Source of the DNA: CAZWDO01 sp964632485 [NCBI: uncultured bacterium] | Lineage (GTDB): Bacteria > JAGOEH01 | Direction: 5' to 3' | Length of the DNA stretch: 64,000 nt | NCBI GenBank assembly: GCA_964632485.1 | Contig: CAZWDO010000008.1 | Span: forward strand, 70,129 to 134,128 | Part shown: piece after piece, positions 26,275 through 35,585 of the stretch | Layout: each line of letters starts with the position of its first letter | Position numbering within the stretch: the first letter of the stretch is position 1 | The notes under the pieces: model-generated | What the model saw: the letters and a program-made list of their open reading frames with translations, nothing else | Told to the model about the DNA's origin: nothing | Databases searched by the model: none | Position numbers and translations under genes: made by a program

Positions 26275-28719
26275 ATGAATCAGGAACGCATTATTGAAGT
26301 AAATATTGAAGAAGAAATGAAGAAATCTTATTTGGCTTATTCCATGAGTGTCATAGTAGCTCGAGCCTTACCTGATGTCAGAGACGGGTTGAAACCGGTC
26401 CATCGACGGATATTATATGCGATGCAGGAATTGGGGCTTGATTTTAACCGGCCTTATAAGAAATCAGCGCGCATCGTGGGTGAGGTTTTAGGTAAATATC
26501 ATCCTCATGGTGATACAGCAGTGTATGATGCGATGGTGCGTATGGTTCAGGAATTCAGCCTGCGGTATCCCCTGATCAACGGGCAGGGCAATTTTGGCAG
26601 CGTGGACGGGGATTCTGCGGCGGCAATGCGTTACACGGAAGCGCGTTTACATAAAATTACTCAATTGTTACTGCAGGATATAGATAAAAATACGGTCGAT
26701 TTCACATCGAACTTTGATGATACCCTGAAAGAGCCTTCAATTTTACCGACGGTGATACCTAATATTATGCTCAATGGCAGTTCAGGAATTGCCGTAGGAA
26801 TGTCCACCAACATTCCGCCGCATAATCTCGCTGAAGTGGTTGATGCTTTAATCCAACTGGTTGAGTATCCGGAGATTGAGAATAGCGAATTGATGAAAAA
26901 CGTCAAAGGCCCTGATTTTCCAACCGGGGGTCTGATTGTCGGCACTCAGGGAATACGGAGTATGTATGAGACGGGCCGTGGGCGGATTATTATGCGCGCC
27001 CGCACCTTTATCGAGACAACCAAACAGGGCAAGGACCGTATTGTTGTTACCGAATTGCCGTATCAGGTCAACAAAGCCAATTTGATCACACAGATTGCTG
27101 ATTTAGTCAAAGATAAAAAGATCGAACAAATATCGGATATTCGCGATGAATCTGATCGGGATGGGATTCGTATTGTTATCGAGTTAAAAAAAGACGCTGT
27201 GCCGCGGGTAGTTTTAAATAATCTTTTCAAACATTCAAATTTGCAATGTACCTTTGGCGCCATTATGTTGATGCTGGTTAATAAAATTCCCCAAACTCTC
27301 TGTCTGAAAGAGATTTTGGAGCATTTTTTAAAATTTCGGCATGAAGTTATTCTACGGCGAACCCGCTTCGAGCTGGAAAACGCCGAAAAACGAGCTCATA
27401 TCCTGGAAGGATTGAAAATTGCGTTAGCCAATCTGGATGAAGTCATTCAGATTATCCGGCAGTCGCGTAATCCGGAAATTGCCAAGCAGCAATTGATGAG
27501 CCATTTCCAATTATCAGATCTTCAGGCGCAGGCTATTCTGGATTTGCGTTTACAGCGCTTGACCAGTCTTGAACAGGAAAAAATTGAGAATGAGTACCTC
27601 GAATTAATTAAAGTTATTAACCGACTGCGCGAGATTCTGGCAAACTACCATTTACAGATGCAGGTTATCAAGGATGAACTTTTACAGGCAAAGAAAGATT
27701 ATCAGGATCCTCGCCGAACAGAGATCACTTTCGATGAATCGGATAGTTATGAAATTCGTGATTTAATTGCCGATGAAGAGGTCGTGGTGACGATTTCGCA
27801 TAAAGGGTATATTAAACGCACCACGGTCAATAATTATCGGTTGCAGAAACGGGGAGGGCGTGGCGCAAATAGTATGAATATCCATGATGATGATTATGTA
27901 GAGCATATTTTTACTGCGTCCACGCATGATAAACTATTGGTTTTCACAACGTTGGGTCGCGTTTATGCGCTTAATGTCTATGAGATACCCGAAAGCGCGC
28001 GAACTGCTCGTGGCAAAGCAATTGTCAATTTATTGAATATGGGACCGGATGAAAATCTGACTAATTACATGGCGATTCGTGAATTTAAAGAAAATGCGTT
28101 TATTTTTATGACTACGCGTAAAGGAGTCATTAAAAAAACCTCTCTGGATGCTTTTGCCAATATTCGGCGGGATGGAATTCGCGCCATTAATGTCGATGAA
28201 GATGACCGGTTGATCGGATGCAAGCTGACAAATGGACAAATGGAGATTATTTTAGCGACACGTAAAGGGAAATCGATTCGGTTCCACGAAAGTCAGGTAA
28301 GATCAATGGGACGGACCGCTCATGGAGTTCGGGGTATTAATCTGGCTCCTAAGGATGAAGTGGTCGGCATGCTGGCTACGCGCGGTAATTATACATTGTC
28401 GCCGGTCACTAACGGCGGTTACGGAAAACGTTCCGATCTGGACGAATATCGAATTCAAAGCCGTGGCGGTAAAGGGATTATTAATATTAAAAGCGATACG
28501 AAACGTGGCGATGTGATTAACATTCTTGAAATTCGGGACGATGATCAATTAATGGTCATCACTAAAAAAGGAATTTTAATCCGAACCAGTGTCAAGGAAA
28601 TCAATACCGCCAGTCGCAATACCAAAGGTGTAAAAGTGATTAACCTCGATGAAGATGATCAAGTCATCGATATTACTCCCGTGGTCATTGATGATGAGGA
28701 TGAAACCACTGAGCAATAA
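26275..28719 (+). CDS. gyrA: DNA gyrase subunit A
   Basis: GyrA is the DNA-breaking and rejoining subunit of gyrase, which introduces negative supercoils. The catalytic tyrosine is Y120 in [10 protein letters not shown], and the GyrA box reads QKRGGRG near residues 524-530, the basic loop that marks gyrase as opposed to topoisomerase IV. The six-bladed C-terminal domain follows, ending in an acidic tail DDEDETTEQ. At the quinolone-contact positions the sequence is [10 protein letters not shown], with Thr81 where E. coli has Ser83 and Asp85 where it has Asp87. The length of 814 residues is normal. gyrB is not in the window. metK follows after 24 nt. Confidence 0.97.
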   Translation: MNQERIIEVNIEEEMKKSYLAYSMSVIVARALPDVRDGLKPVHRRILYAMQELGLDFNRPYKKSARIVGEVLGKYHPHGDTAVYDAMVRMVQEFSLRYPLINGQGNFGSVDGDSAAAMRYTEARLHKITQLLLQDIDKNTVDFTSNFDDTLKEPSILPTVIPNIMLNGSSGIAVGMSTNIPPHNLAEVVDALIQLVEYPEIENSELMKNVKGPDFPTGGLIVGTQGIRSMYETGRGRIIMRARTFIETTKQGKDRIVVTELPYQVNKANLITQIADLVKDKKIEQISDIRDESDRDGIRIVIELKKDAVPRVVLNNLFKHSNLQCTFGAIMLMLVNKIPQTLCLKEILEHFLKFRHEVILRRTRFELENAEKRAHILEGLKIALANLDEVIQIIRQSRNPEIAKQQLMSHFQLSDLQAQAILDLRLQRLTSLEQEKIENEYLELIKVINRLREILANYHLQMQVIKDELLQAKKDYQDPRRTEITFDESDSYEIRDLIADEEVVVTISHKGYIKRTTVNNYRLQKRGGRGANSMNIHDDDYVEHIFTASTHDKLLVFTTLGRVYALNVYEIPESARTARGKAIVNLLNMGPDENLTNYMAIREFKENAFIFMTTRKGVIKKTSLDAFANIRRDGIRAINVDEDDRLIGCKLTNGQMEIILATRKGKSIRFHESQVRSMGRTAHGVRGINLAPKDEVVGMLATRGNYTLSPVTNGGYGKRSDLDEYRIQSRGGKGIINIKSDTKRGDVINILEIRDDDQLMVITKKGILIRTSVKEINTASRNTKGVKVINLDEDDQVIDITPVVIDDEDETTEQ

Positions 28720-28743
28720 ACTATTAACCCGAGAGGAGAGAAA

Positions 28744-29880
28744 ATGAAATATTTTCCTCACTTGTTTACTTCGGAATCGGTTACCGAAGGACATCCGGAT
28801 AAAATGTGCGATCAGATATCTGATGCCATTTTGGATGCGATTATTTCCGAAGATCCCGTTGCCCGTGTTGCGTGCGAAACTTTTGTTACGACGGGACTGG
28901 TTATCGTAGGCGGCGAAATTACGACGAAGACCTATGTTCATATTCCGGCGGTGGTCCGGGATGTTATTCGTGAAATTGGGTATGATAATGCCGATTACGG
29001 TTTTGATTATAAAACTTGCGCGGTAATGACCACCATCGATACGCAATCGCCTGATATCGCCATGGGAGTTGACCATGAAGGCGCCGGCGACCAGGGGATG
29101 ATGTTCGGATTTGCTTGCCGGGAAACCACGGAACTCATGCCGTTGCCTATCATGCTGGCCCATAAACTGACGATGCGTTTAACCGAGGCTCGTAAACAAA
29201 ACTGGTTGAAATTCCTGCGCCCGGATGGTAAATCACAGGTAACTGTGGAATATGAAGATAATAAGCCCAAACGCATTGATACAGTCGTTATTTCATCGCA
29301 GCACGATCCCGACATAACTCATGAAGAATTGAGCGCAAAAATTATTGAGAAGATCATTAAACCTGTTTTACCCCCGTCAATGGTAGATGATAAAACGATT
29401 TTTCATATCAATCCGACCGGCCGCTTCGTTGTAGGGGGTCCTATGGGCGATACCGGGTTGACCGGACGGAAAATTATCGTCGATACCTATGGTGGCAGCG
29501 GCCGTCATGGTGGCGGCGCATTTTCGGGCAAAGATCCCACCAAAGTGGACCGTTCGGCATGTTATGCCGCCCGCTGGATAGCTAAGAATATCGTTGCGTC
29601 CGGTGTGGCTGATGTCTGCGAGGTTCAACTGGCTTATGCCATCGGAGTAGCGAATCCGGTCTCAATCATGGTCGATACATTCGATACCGGAAAAAAACCG
29701 GATAATGAGATCGCTTGTTTAGTAAGAGACAACTTTGATTTAACGCCAAGGGGTATAATTGCTTCTCTTAAACTCCATCGCCCTGTTTATCGTCAAACAG
29801 CGGCTTATGGCCATTTTGGACGCGAAGGTGAGGGTTTTACCTGGGAAGTCGCTAACCGCGTTGATGTCTTTCAAAAATAA
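28744..29880 (+). CDS. metK: S-adenosylmethionine synthetase
   Basis: MetK makes S-adenosylmethionine from methionine and ATP. Signatures include [20 protein letters not shown] at the N-terminus (methionine and ATP binding), [12 protein letters not shown], and [17 protein letters not shown], the family P-loop-like motif. The length of 378 residues is normal. A GAGGAGA ribosome site precedes the ATG. It is probably co-transcribed with gyrA and is followed directly by a strong terminator. Confidence 0.98.
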   Translation: MKYFPHLFTSESVTEGHPDKMCDQISDAILDAIISEDPVARVACETFVTTGLVIVGGEITTKTYVHIPAVVRDVIREIGYDNADYGFDYKTCAVMTTIDTQSPDIAMGVDHEGAGDQGMMFGFACRETTELMPLPIMLAHKLTMRLTEARKQNWLKFLRPDGKSQVTVEYEDNKPKRIDTVVISSQHDPDITHEELSAKIIEKIIKPVLPPSMVDDKTIFHINPTGRFVVGGPMGDTGLTGRKIIVDTYGGSGRHGGGAFSGKDPTKVDRSACYAARWIAKNIVASGVADVCEVQLAYAIGVANPVSIMVDTFDTGKKPDNEIACLVRDNFDLTPRGIIASLKLHRPVYRQTAAYGHFGREGEGFTWEVANRVDVFQK

Positions 29881-29903
29881 GTCTTGTTTTTGATTCTGAT
29901 TAT

Positions 29904-29936
29904 ACCGCGCTTATCATCGATAAGCGCGGTTTTTTA
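29904..29936 (+). terminator. rho-independent terminator after metK
   Basis: ACCGCGCTTATC (29904-29915) pairs perfectly with GATAAGCGCGGT (29919-29930) across a 3-nt loop, followed by TTTTTA. The tail touches the stop codon of the minus-strand gene at 29934. Confidence 0.95.
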
Positions 29937-30182
29937 TTGCTGATCGTCCTGAAGAAAATCATCTCCTGTTTCCGATGAAATAACTTCCTGATATAATTGT
30001 TGGATCATCAGTTCGTCTTCTTCATTTGCCTCGAGATATCCCCATCCTTTCTGGTACTGGATGATCCCATTATATGCTGTGTCATGGTAGCTATGAACCC
30101 GGAATTCTATTTTCATCGTTTCAAGCACAAGACTGAGTTGATGCATTTGAAATATATTGTCGAATATGATTACTTTTTTCAA
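29934..30182 (-). CDS. small DUF2007-like protein
   Basis: The product of about 82 residues begins KKVIIFDNIFQMHQLSLVLE and has the GlnB-like strand-helix pattern of DUF2007 (putative signal-transducing proteins), including a short C-terminal acidic tail ETGDDFLQDDQQ. The role is unknown. I prefer the TTG at 30182 as start because GAGGAA stands 7 nt before it; an in-frame TTG at 30197 would add five residues and overlaps that ribosome site. It faces metK tail to tail. Confidence 0.6.
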   Translation of the reverse strand: MKKVIIFDNIFQMHQLSLVLETMKIEFRVHSYHDTAYNGIIQYQKGWGYLEANEEDELMIQQLYQEVISSETGDDFLQDDQQ

Positions 30183-30266
30183 AATCGAATTCCTCAACTA
30201 ATTTTCTTTTGAATGATTTAAAAAAACTTTCTATAAATCCTTATCTAAAGAAATATTGGGTAAACT

Positions 30267-32345
30267 TTATTTACTGATTTTCTTATAATCGGCCAGGATA
30301 AAACCGCATTCCTTTATCATAAAATCAGATTTATAGAGTTTTTTTGGTTGATTTTGATCCGTTGAATCGTTTTGGGCAATTGAATCTTCTTCTGATTCAT
30401 CATAACTTTCGCTATCGTCGTCCCCGTACGTTTCATCTTTTTTTAATTCTGCTCGGCGGCTACTTTCTAAAAGAGAAATCGATGTTTGCTTTTTCTTCTC
30501 CTGGTACTCGGTAATATCTTTTAAAAAGTCGTTGAATTCCTGATTGGTTTGAATTCTTTCATTATGTCTGAATCTTAATGACGGAATGAGCTGGGTTAAA
30601 TTGGGACTGTAGTTATCATACTGGGCCGGTTCAATCTGGTCCCAGATCAGGGCGCTTTTATTGGAGCTTTCACCAATTTCATCATGATTGTAGCGCGTTG
30701 GAAATTCGATGTCGGGAATGACGCCAAGATGTTGAGTACTGCTGCCATTGATGCGGTAAAATTTGGCGTTGGTAAATTTTAATTGTCCATAGTTATCGTT
30801 GGATCCGAGGTAGCGGTTAAGTTCAGTTACATTTTGAACTGTTCCTTTTCCATAGGTTTGATTACCGATAACAATTCCGCGGTGGTAATCCTGAATCGCC
30901 GCTGCAAAAATTTCCGAAGCGGAGGCGCTGCCTTCATCGACTAAGACCGCTAACCGGCCTGAATAGACCTGTTCGGGATCTGTATCAAATTCACTGCGAA
31001 TTGCGCCATTGGCATATCGGACCTGAACAATCGGACCATCACTAATGAAGAGGCCGGAGAGTTCGACGGCTTCGCTTAGGAATCCGCCGCCATTTCGGCG
31101 CAGGTCGATGATGATACCTTCAATATTCAAATTTTCAAATTCTTTCAGGATTCGTCTTACATCATTAGTCGTGCTTTTATAATTTTCATCGCCATTGCGC
31201 TTACTATCAAAATCGGCATAAAAGGTAGGAATATCGATCACTCCGAAACAGTGTTTTCCCCCTTCATAATCCAGATAAAGCGTGTCAGCCGCTGCCGCCC
31301 GATCTTCCAGCTTTATTTTATCACGTACCAGTTGGATTGTCACTGGCAGAGAATTTTCACCATCTTTAGCGCGTAATACCTGAAGGCGCACAATTGTGGT
31401 TTTGGGTCCGCGAATCAAACGTACCACATCGTCCAGACGCCAGCCAATAACATCAACCATCTCGCCGCCAATTCCCTGGGCAACTCCGATGATTCGATCG
31501 TTGGAATGCAGCAGACCACTTTTATCCGCCGGACCCCCAGGTACGATTTCTATGATCTTGGTGTAATCATTATCGCTTTGCAATGAAGCGCCGATCCCTT
31601 CCAACGATAAACTCATGTTGATTTTGAAATCTTCCGAATTTTTGGGTGAAAAATATGTCGTGTGTGGATCGATACTTTCAGTAAATGAATTGATAAACAA
31701 CTGGAATACTTCTTCAGTTTCATATTGAATCATACGCTTTTTTAAATTTTTGTAGCGCTTTTCAAGCGTTTCCTGAATTCCTTGATTATTCTTATTGGCT
31801 AATTTCAAGCTTAACGCCTCATTTTTCAACCGCTTGTACCAAATAGTGTCCAATTCACCGACTGACGCCGCCCAAGGCAGGCTATCCCGCTTGGGTGTAT
31901 ATGTCTCATTGATTGTAAAATCAAAGGGGGTCTGGATTGCTTTCAGAGCATAATCGATCCGTTCGATAAATCGGGCGCGGAATCTATTAAAAATCAAATA
32001 GGCGGCATCCAAATTGCCGTTCAGAATATCATTGTCAAATTGATATCGATCATTATCGAATTCATTAATATCGCTTTTAAGAAAATAAATCCGATTAAAA
32101 TCCATATTTCGTAAATATTCATTATAAAGAAATGAGGAAAGAGAATCATCAAGGAAAAAACGTTTATAATGGTTTTTCATTAAAAACTGAGCAATAATCT
32201 GTTCCAGTTTGGCATGATGTTTTTCAGGATACAATTGGCTGTAAGTAGTATCGTTGAACTGGCTCTTAACAGTTGCCGGTTTAGCAGTCAAAGCCGTAAG
32301 CAGGAATAAGACGATCCATACAATGTAAAAGGTATGAAATTTCAT
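30267..32345 (-). CDS. prc: tail-specific carboxy-terminal processing protease (Prc/Tsp)
   Basis: This periplasmic S41A protease trims or degrades proteins from the C-terminus. The 692-residue precursor has a signal peptide (1-21), a helical N-domain, a PDZ domain (about 245-330) and the catalytic core. Aligned to E. coli Tsp, the catalytic dyad is Ser475 in SASASEIFAAA and Lys500 in TYGKGTVQ, with Asp486 at the third position. A C-terminal coiled region is followed by an acidic linker rich in Asp, Glu and Ser. The upstream GAGGG serves as ribosome site. It is divergent from cysE and appears monocistronic. Confidence 0.93.
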   Translation of the reverse strand: MKFHTFYIVWIVLFLLTALTAKPATVKSQFNDTTYSQLYPEKHHAKLEQIIAQFLMKNHYKRFFLDDSLSSFLYNEYLRNMDFNRIYFLKSDINEFDNDRYQFDNDILNGNLDAAYLIFNRFRARFIERIDYALKAIQTPFDFTINETYTPKRDSLPWAASVGELDTIWYKRLKNEALSLKLANKNNQGIQETLEKRYKNLKKRMIQYETEEVFQLFINSFTESIDPHTTYFSPKNSEDFKINMSLSLEGIGASLQSDNDYTKIIEIVPGGPADKSGLLHSNDRIIGVAQGIGGEMVDVIGWRLDDVVRLIRGPKTTIVRLQVLRAKDGENSLPVTIQLVRDKIKLEDRAAAADTLYLDYEGGKHCFGVIDIPTFYADFDSKRNGDENYKSTTNDVRRILKEFENLNIEGIIIDLRRNGGGFLSEAVELSGLFISDGPIVQVRYANGAIRSEFDTDPEQVYSGRLAVLVDEGSASASEIFAAAIQDYHRGIVIGNQTYGKGTVQNVTELNRYLGSNDNYGQLKFTNAKFYRINGSSTQHLGVIPDIEFPTRYNHDEIGESSNKSALIWDQIEPAQYDNYSPNLTQLIPSLRFRHNERIQTNQEFNDFLKDITEYQEKKKQTSISLLESSRRAELKKDETYGDDDSESYDESEEDSIAQNDSTDQNQPKKLYKSDFMIKECGFILADYKKISK

Positions 32346-32416
32346 TGAACCCTCTTTGAATTAGGTTAAAACTTTTCAAAATAAACTGATATTACTGGAA
32401 AAAGTTCCAAAAAAGA

Positions 32417-32445
32417 TATTGATTTTTTCCTGACTTTGATATAAT
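32417..32445 (+). promoter_or_regulatory. possible promoter of the cysE-proB pair
   Basis: TATAAT at 32440-32445 is a perfect -10. The -35 is poor: TATTGA at 17 nt or TTGATT at 15 nt. It sits 32 nt before the GTG of cysE. Confidence 0.4.
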
Positions 32446-32477
32446 TTATACAGTTTAACACCTGAAAAGGAGGCTCT

Positions 32478-33368
32478 GTGCAACGCATACACGATTGGAT
32501 GAACGAACGGCTACCCGGGATTGTTCAAAAGCTCGAAATGGATATTAATAAACAATCGAATCCTCATTCCATTGAGGAGATCAATTTAAGCAGCCGCCAT
32601 GTGATTTATGATATTTTAGATGATTTGTTGGGCATTTTATTTCCCAATGCTTATAGTCGGGAATCAGTTTCCAGGGATGAACTTAATTTTTATTTGAATG
32701 ATCAATTGCGCCACATTGGTTTTCGCTTGGGAAAATATATCCGGGAAGTATTTAAACATCGGTGCTACCTGCAGAAGTGTGAAAATTGCCGGTGCGAAGA
32801 TCGGGCGGATGAAGCGCTCGAACATTTGATCGAATCTTTGCCGTCCATTCGAGCTATATTGATGGAGGATATCCAGGCTGCCTACGATGGCGATCCGGCA
32901 GCGCGTTCCTATGATGAAATTATTCTTAGTTATCCTTGCATCGAAGCGATAGCCACTCACCGCCTGGCGCATCTTCTCTATGAACTTGATGTGCCGATTA
33001 TCCCCCGGATTATGTCGGAACGGTCCCATTCTCGTACGGGGATCGACATCCATCCAGGCGCTACGATTCAGGCTCGTTTTTTCATTGACCATGGAACCGG
33101 TGTGGTGATTGGCGAAACGTGTCGGATCGGCCGAAATGTCAAAATTTATCAAGGAGTAACCCTGGGCGCCCTTTCCTTCCCACTGGATGATAGTGGGCAT
33201 CCTATCAAAGGCAATAAACGGCATCCCGATATTGAAGACGATGTAATTATTTATGCCAACACGACGATATTGGGTGGAAAAACCGTCATCGGCAAGGGCG
33301 CGATCGTTGGCGGTAATAATTGGATCATCGAATCAGTTCCCCCGGGTTCAAAAATATACCGAAAGTAG
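32478..33368 (+). CDS. cysE: serine O-acetyltransferase (CysE/EpsC type)
   Basis: The enzyme makes O-acetylserine, the precursor of cysteine. The C-terminal part is a left-handed beta helix of hexapeptide repeats, with the family core GIDIHPGATIQARFFIDHGT, GVVIGETCRIG and VKIYQGVTLGA. The N-terminal 150 residues are a helical extension as in the longer EpsC group, here with a small cysteine cluster CYLQKCENCRCED. The start is GTG, close behind AAAAGGAGG. proB follows after 6 nt. Confidence 0.93.
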   Translation: MQRIHDWMNERLPGIVQKLEMDINKQSNPHSIEEINLSSRHVIYDILDDLLGILFPNAYSRESVSRDELNFYLNDQLRHIGFRLGKYIREVFKHRCYLQKCENCRCEDRADEALEHLIESLPSIRAILMEDIQAAYDGDPAARSYDEIILSYPCIEAIATHRLAHLLYELDVPIIPRIMSERSHSRTGIDIHPGATIQARFFIDHGTGVVIGETCRIGRNVKIYQGVTLGALSFPLDDSGHPIKGNKRHPDIEDDVIIYANTTILGGKTVIGKGAIVGGNNWIIESVPPGSKIYRK

Positions 33369-33374
33369 GTTCCT

Positions 33375-34508
33375 ATGTCTGATATGCCGATATTCCAGCA
33401 CGCCCGGCGCATTGTAATAAAAATCGGCAGCGCTGTTTTGGATCAAGCGCTTGCTACCGAGGATTATACGATGTTCGCGGATTTGATCGGGGCTATGGCG
33501 CATTACGTTAACCTTGGCAAGGAACTGATTTTAGTGACTTCCGGGGCCGTCAGCACGGGTATGCGCATGACTGATTTAAAGGAAAAACCGCATGAAATTG
33601 TTAAAAAACAAGCATTGGCCGCTATCGGTCAAACTAAATTGATGCAATTGTATCATGAGCATTTCTGGAGCCATCGCATCCAAACCGGTCAGGTCCTGTT
33701 GACGCGTGAAAGCTTCGAACATCGTCGGCAGTCTTTGAACTTGCGTTATACTCTTGAGGAATTGCTCGCTAATCGGGTTGTACCGATTATCAATGAAAAT
33801 GATTCGGTGGCTATTGAGGAGTTGCGCTATGGAGACAATGACCAATTATCTGCATTAACAGCGATTCATATCCAGGCACAGTTGATTATTTTTTTAACGA
33901 CCGTCGATGGAGTTTATACTCAAAATCCGGCCATCAATCCCCAAGCCCGCTTTTTAGATACGATCGACCTGACTCAGATTAAAGAATTAAGCGCCTTAGC
34001 TCAAGGAAAATCGACTGTCGGTTCGGGAGGCATGGCATCGAAACTCAATGCAGCGGAATTAGTCGCACAGGCAGGTATCGCCGCAATTATTTGCCAGGGT
34101 AAGGATATGGGTACTCTCTATCGGATTGCCGATGGAAAGGCAGCAGGAACTTTTATTGCGGCTGTCGATACCGGATTCAGCGCTTGGGAAAAATGGCTGA
34201 TGGCTAATAGTTCGGCCAGAGGTAAACGTATCTATGTTGATTTGGGAGCGGTAAATGCTCTACGCGAAAATGGGAGAAGTCTTCTTTCCTCCGGTATTAC
34301 AACTATTTCCGGTACTTTTCAAAAGGGAGATGTGGTAAAAGTGATGGATGCGCAGCACCGACCGATCGCTAAAGGTATTGTCAATTACAGTTCTTTTGAG
34401 ATCGAACGTATTAAAGGCTTACAATCCAATGAAATCGAACAGGTTTTAGGCTATGAGGCTTACCCGGAAGTGATTCATCGAAACAATATGGTAATTTTAC
34501 CTCAATAA
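33375..34508 (+). CDS. proB: glutamate 5-kinase with C-terminal PUA domain
   Basis: ProB phosphorylates glutamate in the first step of proline synthesis. The amino-acid-kinase fold shows VIKIGSAVLD at the N-terminus, NENDSVAIEELRYGDNDQLSA in the middle and GSGGMASKLNAAELV. Residues from about 275 form a PUA domain (KRIYVDLGAVNALRENG). The length of 377 residues is normal for the two-domain form. proA is not next to it. The gene ends 7 bases inside the convergent pcm gene. Confidence 0.95.
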   Translation: MSDMPIFQHARRIVIKIGSAVLDQALATEDYTMFADLIGAMAHYVNLGKELILVTSGAVSTGMRMTDLKEKPHEIVKKQALAAIGQTKLMQLYHEHFWSHRIQTGQVLLTRESFEHRRQSLNLRYTLEELLANRVVPIINENDSVAIEELRYGDNDQLSALTAIHIQAQLIIFLTTVDGVYTQNPAINPQARFLDTIDLTQIKELSALAQGKSTVGSGGMASKLNAAELVAQAGIAAIICQGKDMGTLYRIADGKAAGTFIAAVDTGFSAWEKWLMANSSARGKRIYVDLGAVNALRENGRSLLSSGITTISGTFQKGDVVKVMDAQHRPIAKGIVNYSSFEIERIKGLQSNEIEQVLGYEAYPEVIHRNNMVILPQ

Positions 34509-35185
34509 CCCTCTTTGCCAATCAGAGGGACAAAAATGCAGGGGATATCCACTTGGATATCAACGCATTGCTTATGCATTCTGATAAGGGTCAGGACCTG
34601 ATAACTTTTTGATCCCACAGGAACGGCCATAATGCTATCCTCCATATTCATTTGGCCTCGTAAAATTTCTGGAATCGTCGGGGCGGCTGCGGTGATGATA
34701 ATACGATCATAGGGGGCAAAATCGCGCCACCCTAAGGTGCCATCTCCGATATGAAAATGAATATTAGCTAATTCCTGGCGGGCTAAATTTTTTTGGGCAG
34801 CCAGGCTCAGCGATTCGATGCGCTCGATGGTATAAACTTCCCGCGCCAGTTGTGCTAATATAGCTGTCTGATACCCCGAGCCTGTACCAATTTCCAATAC
34901 CGATTCGCATCCCTTGAATTCGAGCTTTTCGGTCATATAAGCTACCATATAGGGCTGGGAAACAGTCTGTCCTTCGAGGAAGGGGAGTGGACAATCGTTG
35001 TAGGCCATGTCCCGTAGTTCATCCCCTACAAAGAGATGCCGGGGTGTGTTGCGCATGGCCTCCAACACCCTGGAGTCTTTAATTCCCCGGCTCAGGATTT
35101 GTTTTTCCACCATTGAGAAGCTTTCGAGTCTCCATTCGTCAATCATTTTGCGCCTCATTTTTTTTTGGACTTCAAATGGGTTCAA
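34502..35185 (-). CDS. pcm: protein-L-isoaspartate O-methyltransferase
   Basis: Pcm methylates abnormal isoaspartyl residues and so starts repair of aged proteins. The SAM motif VLEIGTGSGYQTAILAQL is present, preceded by the family segments RHLFVGDELRDMAYND and PFLEGQTVSQPYMVAYM, and followed by DGTLGWRDFAPYDRIIITAAA. The 227-residue length is typical. It overlaps the end of proB by 7 bases on the opposite strand. Confidence 0.95.
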   Translation of the reverse strand: MNPFEVQKKMRRKMIDEWRLESFSMVEKQILSRGIKDSRVLEAMRNTPRHLFVGDELRDMAYNDCPLPFLEGQTVSQPYMVAYMTEKLEFKGCESVLEIGTGSGYQTAILAQLAREVYTIERIESLSLAAQKNLARQELANIHFHIGDGTLGWRDFAPYDRIIITAAAPTIPEILRGQMNMEDSIMAVPVGSKSYQVLTLIRMHKQCVDIQVDIPCIFVPLIGKEGY

Positions 35186-35324
35186 TCAATTATAGTTAGA
35201 ACGCAATCCCAATCATTTAATTCATTTAGGCTCAAATAATCTACAACCCCGCATTCCGCAAAAAATTAAACTGTCGAAGTTGCGAATTGTTCCAAAGAGT
35301 TAGAATAGTCGTAAGAGATAAAAA

Positions 35325-35340
35325 TTAACCAAATTTTAAC
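35325..35340 (+). promoter_or_regulatory. candidate PhoB/PhoP box in front of the phoBR operon
   Basis: TTAAC at 35325-35329 and again at 35336-35340: two direct half-sites 11 bp apart, ending exactly where the -35 TTGACA begins. Eleven-base-pair spacing of direct repeats is the known geometry of OmpR/PhoB-family operators, and TTAAC resembles the Bacillus PhoP half-site. Autoregulation of phoBR is inferred. Confidence 0.6.
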
Positions 35341-35369
35341 TTGACAATAATAGAAATTTTTATTATTAA
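35341..35369 (+). promoter_or_regulatory. promoter of the DegT-phoB-phoR operon
   Basis: TTGACA (35341-35346), 17 nt, TATTAA (35364-35369). It lies directly downstream of the TTAAC pair. Confidence 0.65.
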
Positions 35370-35412
35370 TTAAGCGTATCTATTGGATTTTAATCTATTA
35401 TTTGAGGGGAAT

Positions 35413-35461
35413 TCAATCACGGGGCGATTGAGTCAATTATTATCTGTGAAATCACCCGTGA
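35413..35461 (+). promoter_or_regulatory. structured leader with two competing stems
   Basis: TCAATC (35413-35418) can pair with GATTGA (35426-35431), or TCACGGG (35417-35423) can pair with CCCGTGA (35455-35461). The arms overlap, so only one stem can form at a time, as in attenuators and riboswitches. No known riboswitch class is recognised and no T run follows. Confidence 0.35.
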
Positions 35462-35585
35462 CGTTCATAATGGTAACATGAATGGAGAGTAAGTCTTCCG
35501 GATTTGGAGTATGTTCGAGCGCTCAGGATTGATTGACCGAATGATGGGATTGAATAATAAGTATTACTACACAAAAGGAGATAAT

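Larger units (their letters stand above)
35186..35585. other. 400-nt regulatory region upstream of the DegT-phoB-phoR operon
   Basis: It contains no gene. It holds two TTAAC repeats, an adjacent promoter, and a leader of about 210 nt with two mutually exclusive stems. Confidence 0.7.

Noticed and set aside
28576-29163. Minus-strand open frame of 195 codons across the gyrA-metK junction
   Set aside because: It is antisense to the end of gyrA and the start of metK, both with firm family matches, and shows no family motif or ribosome site.
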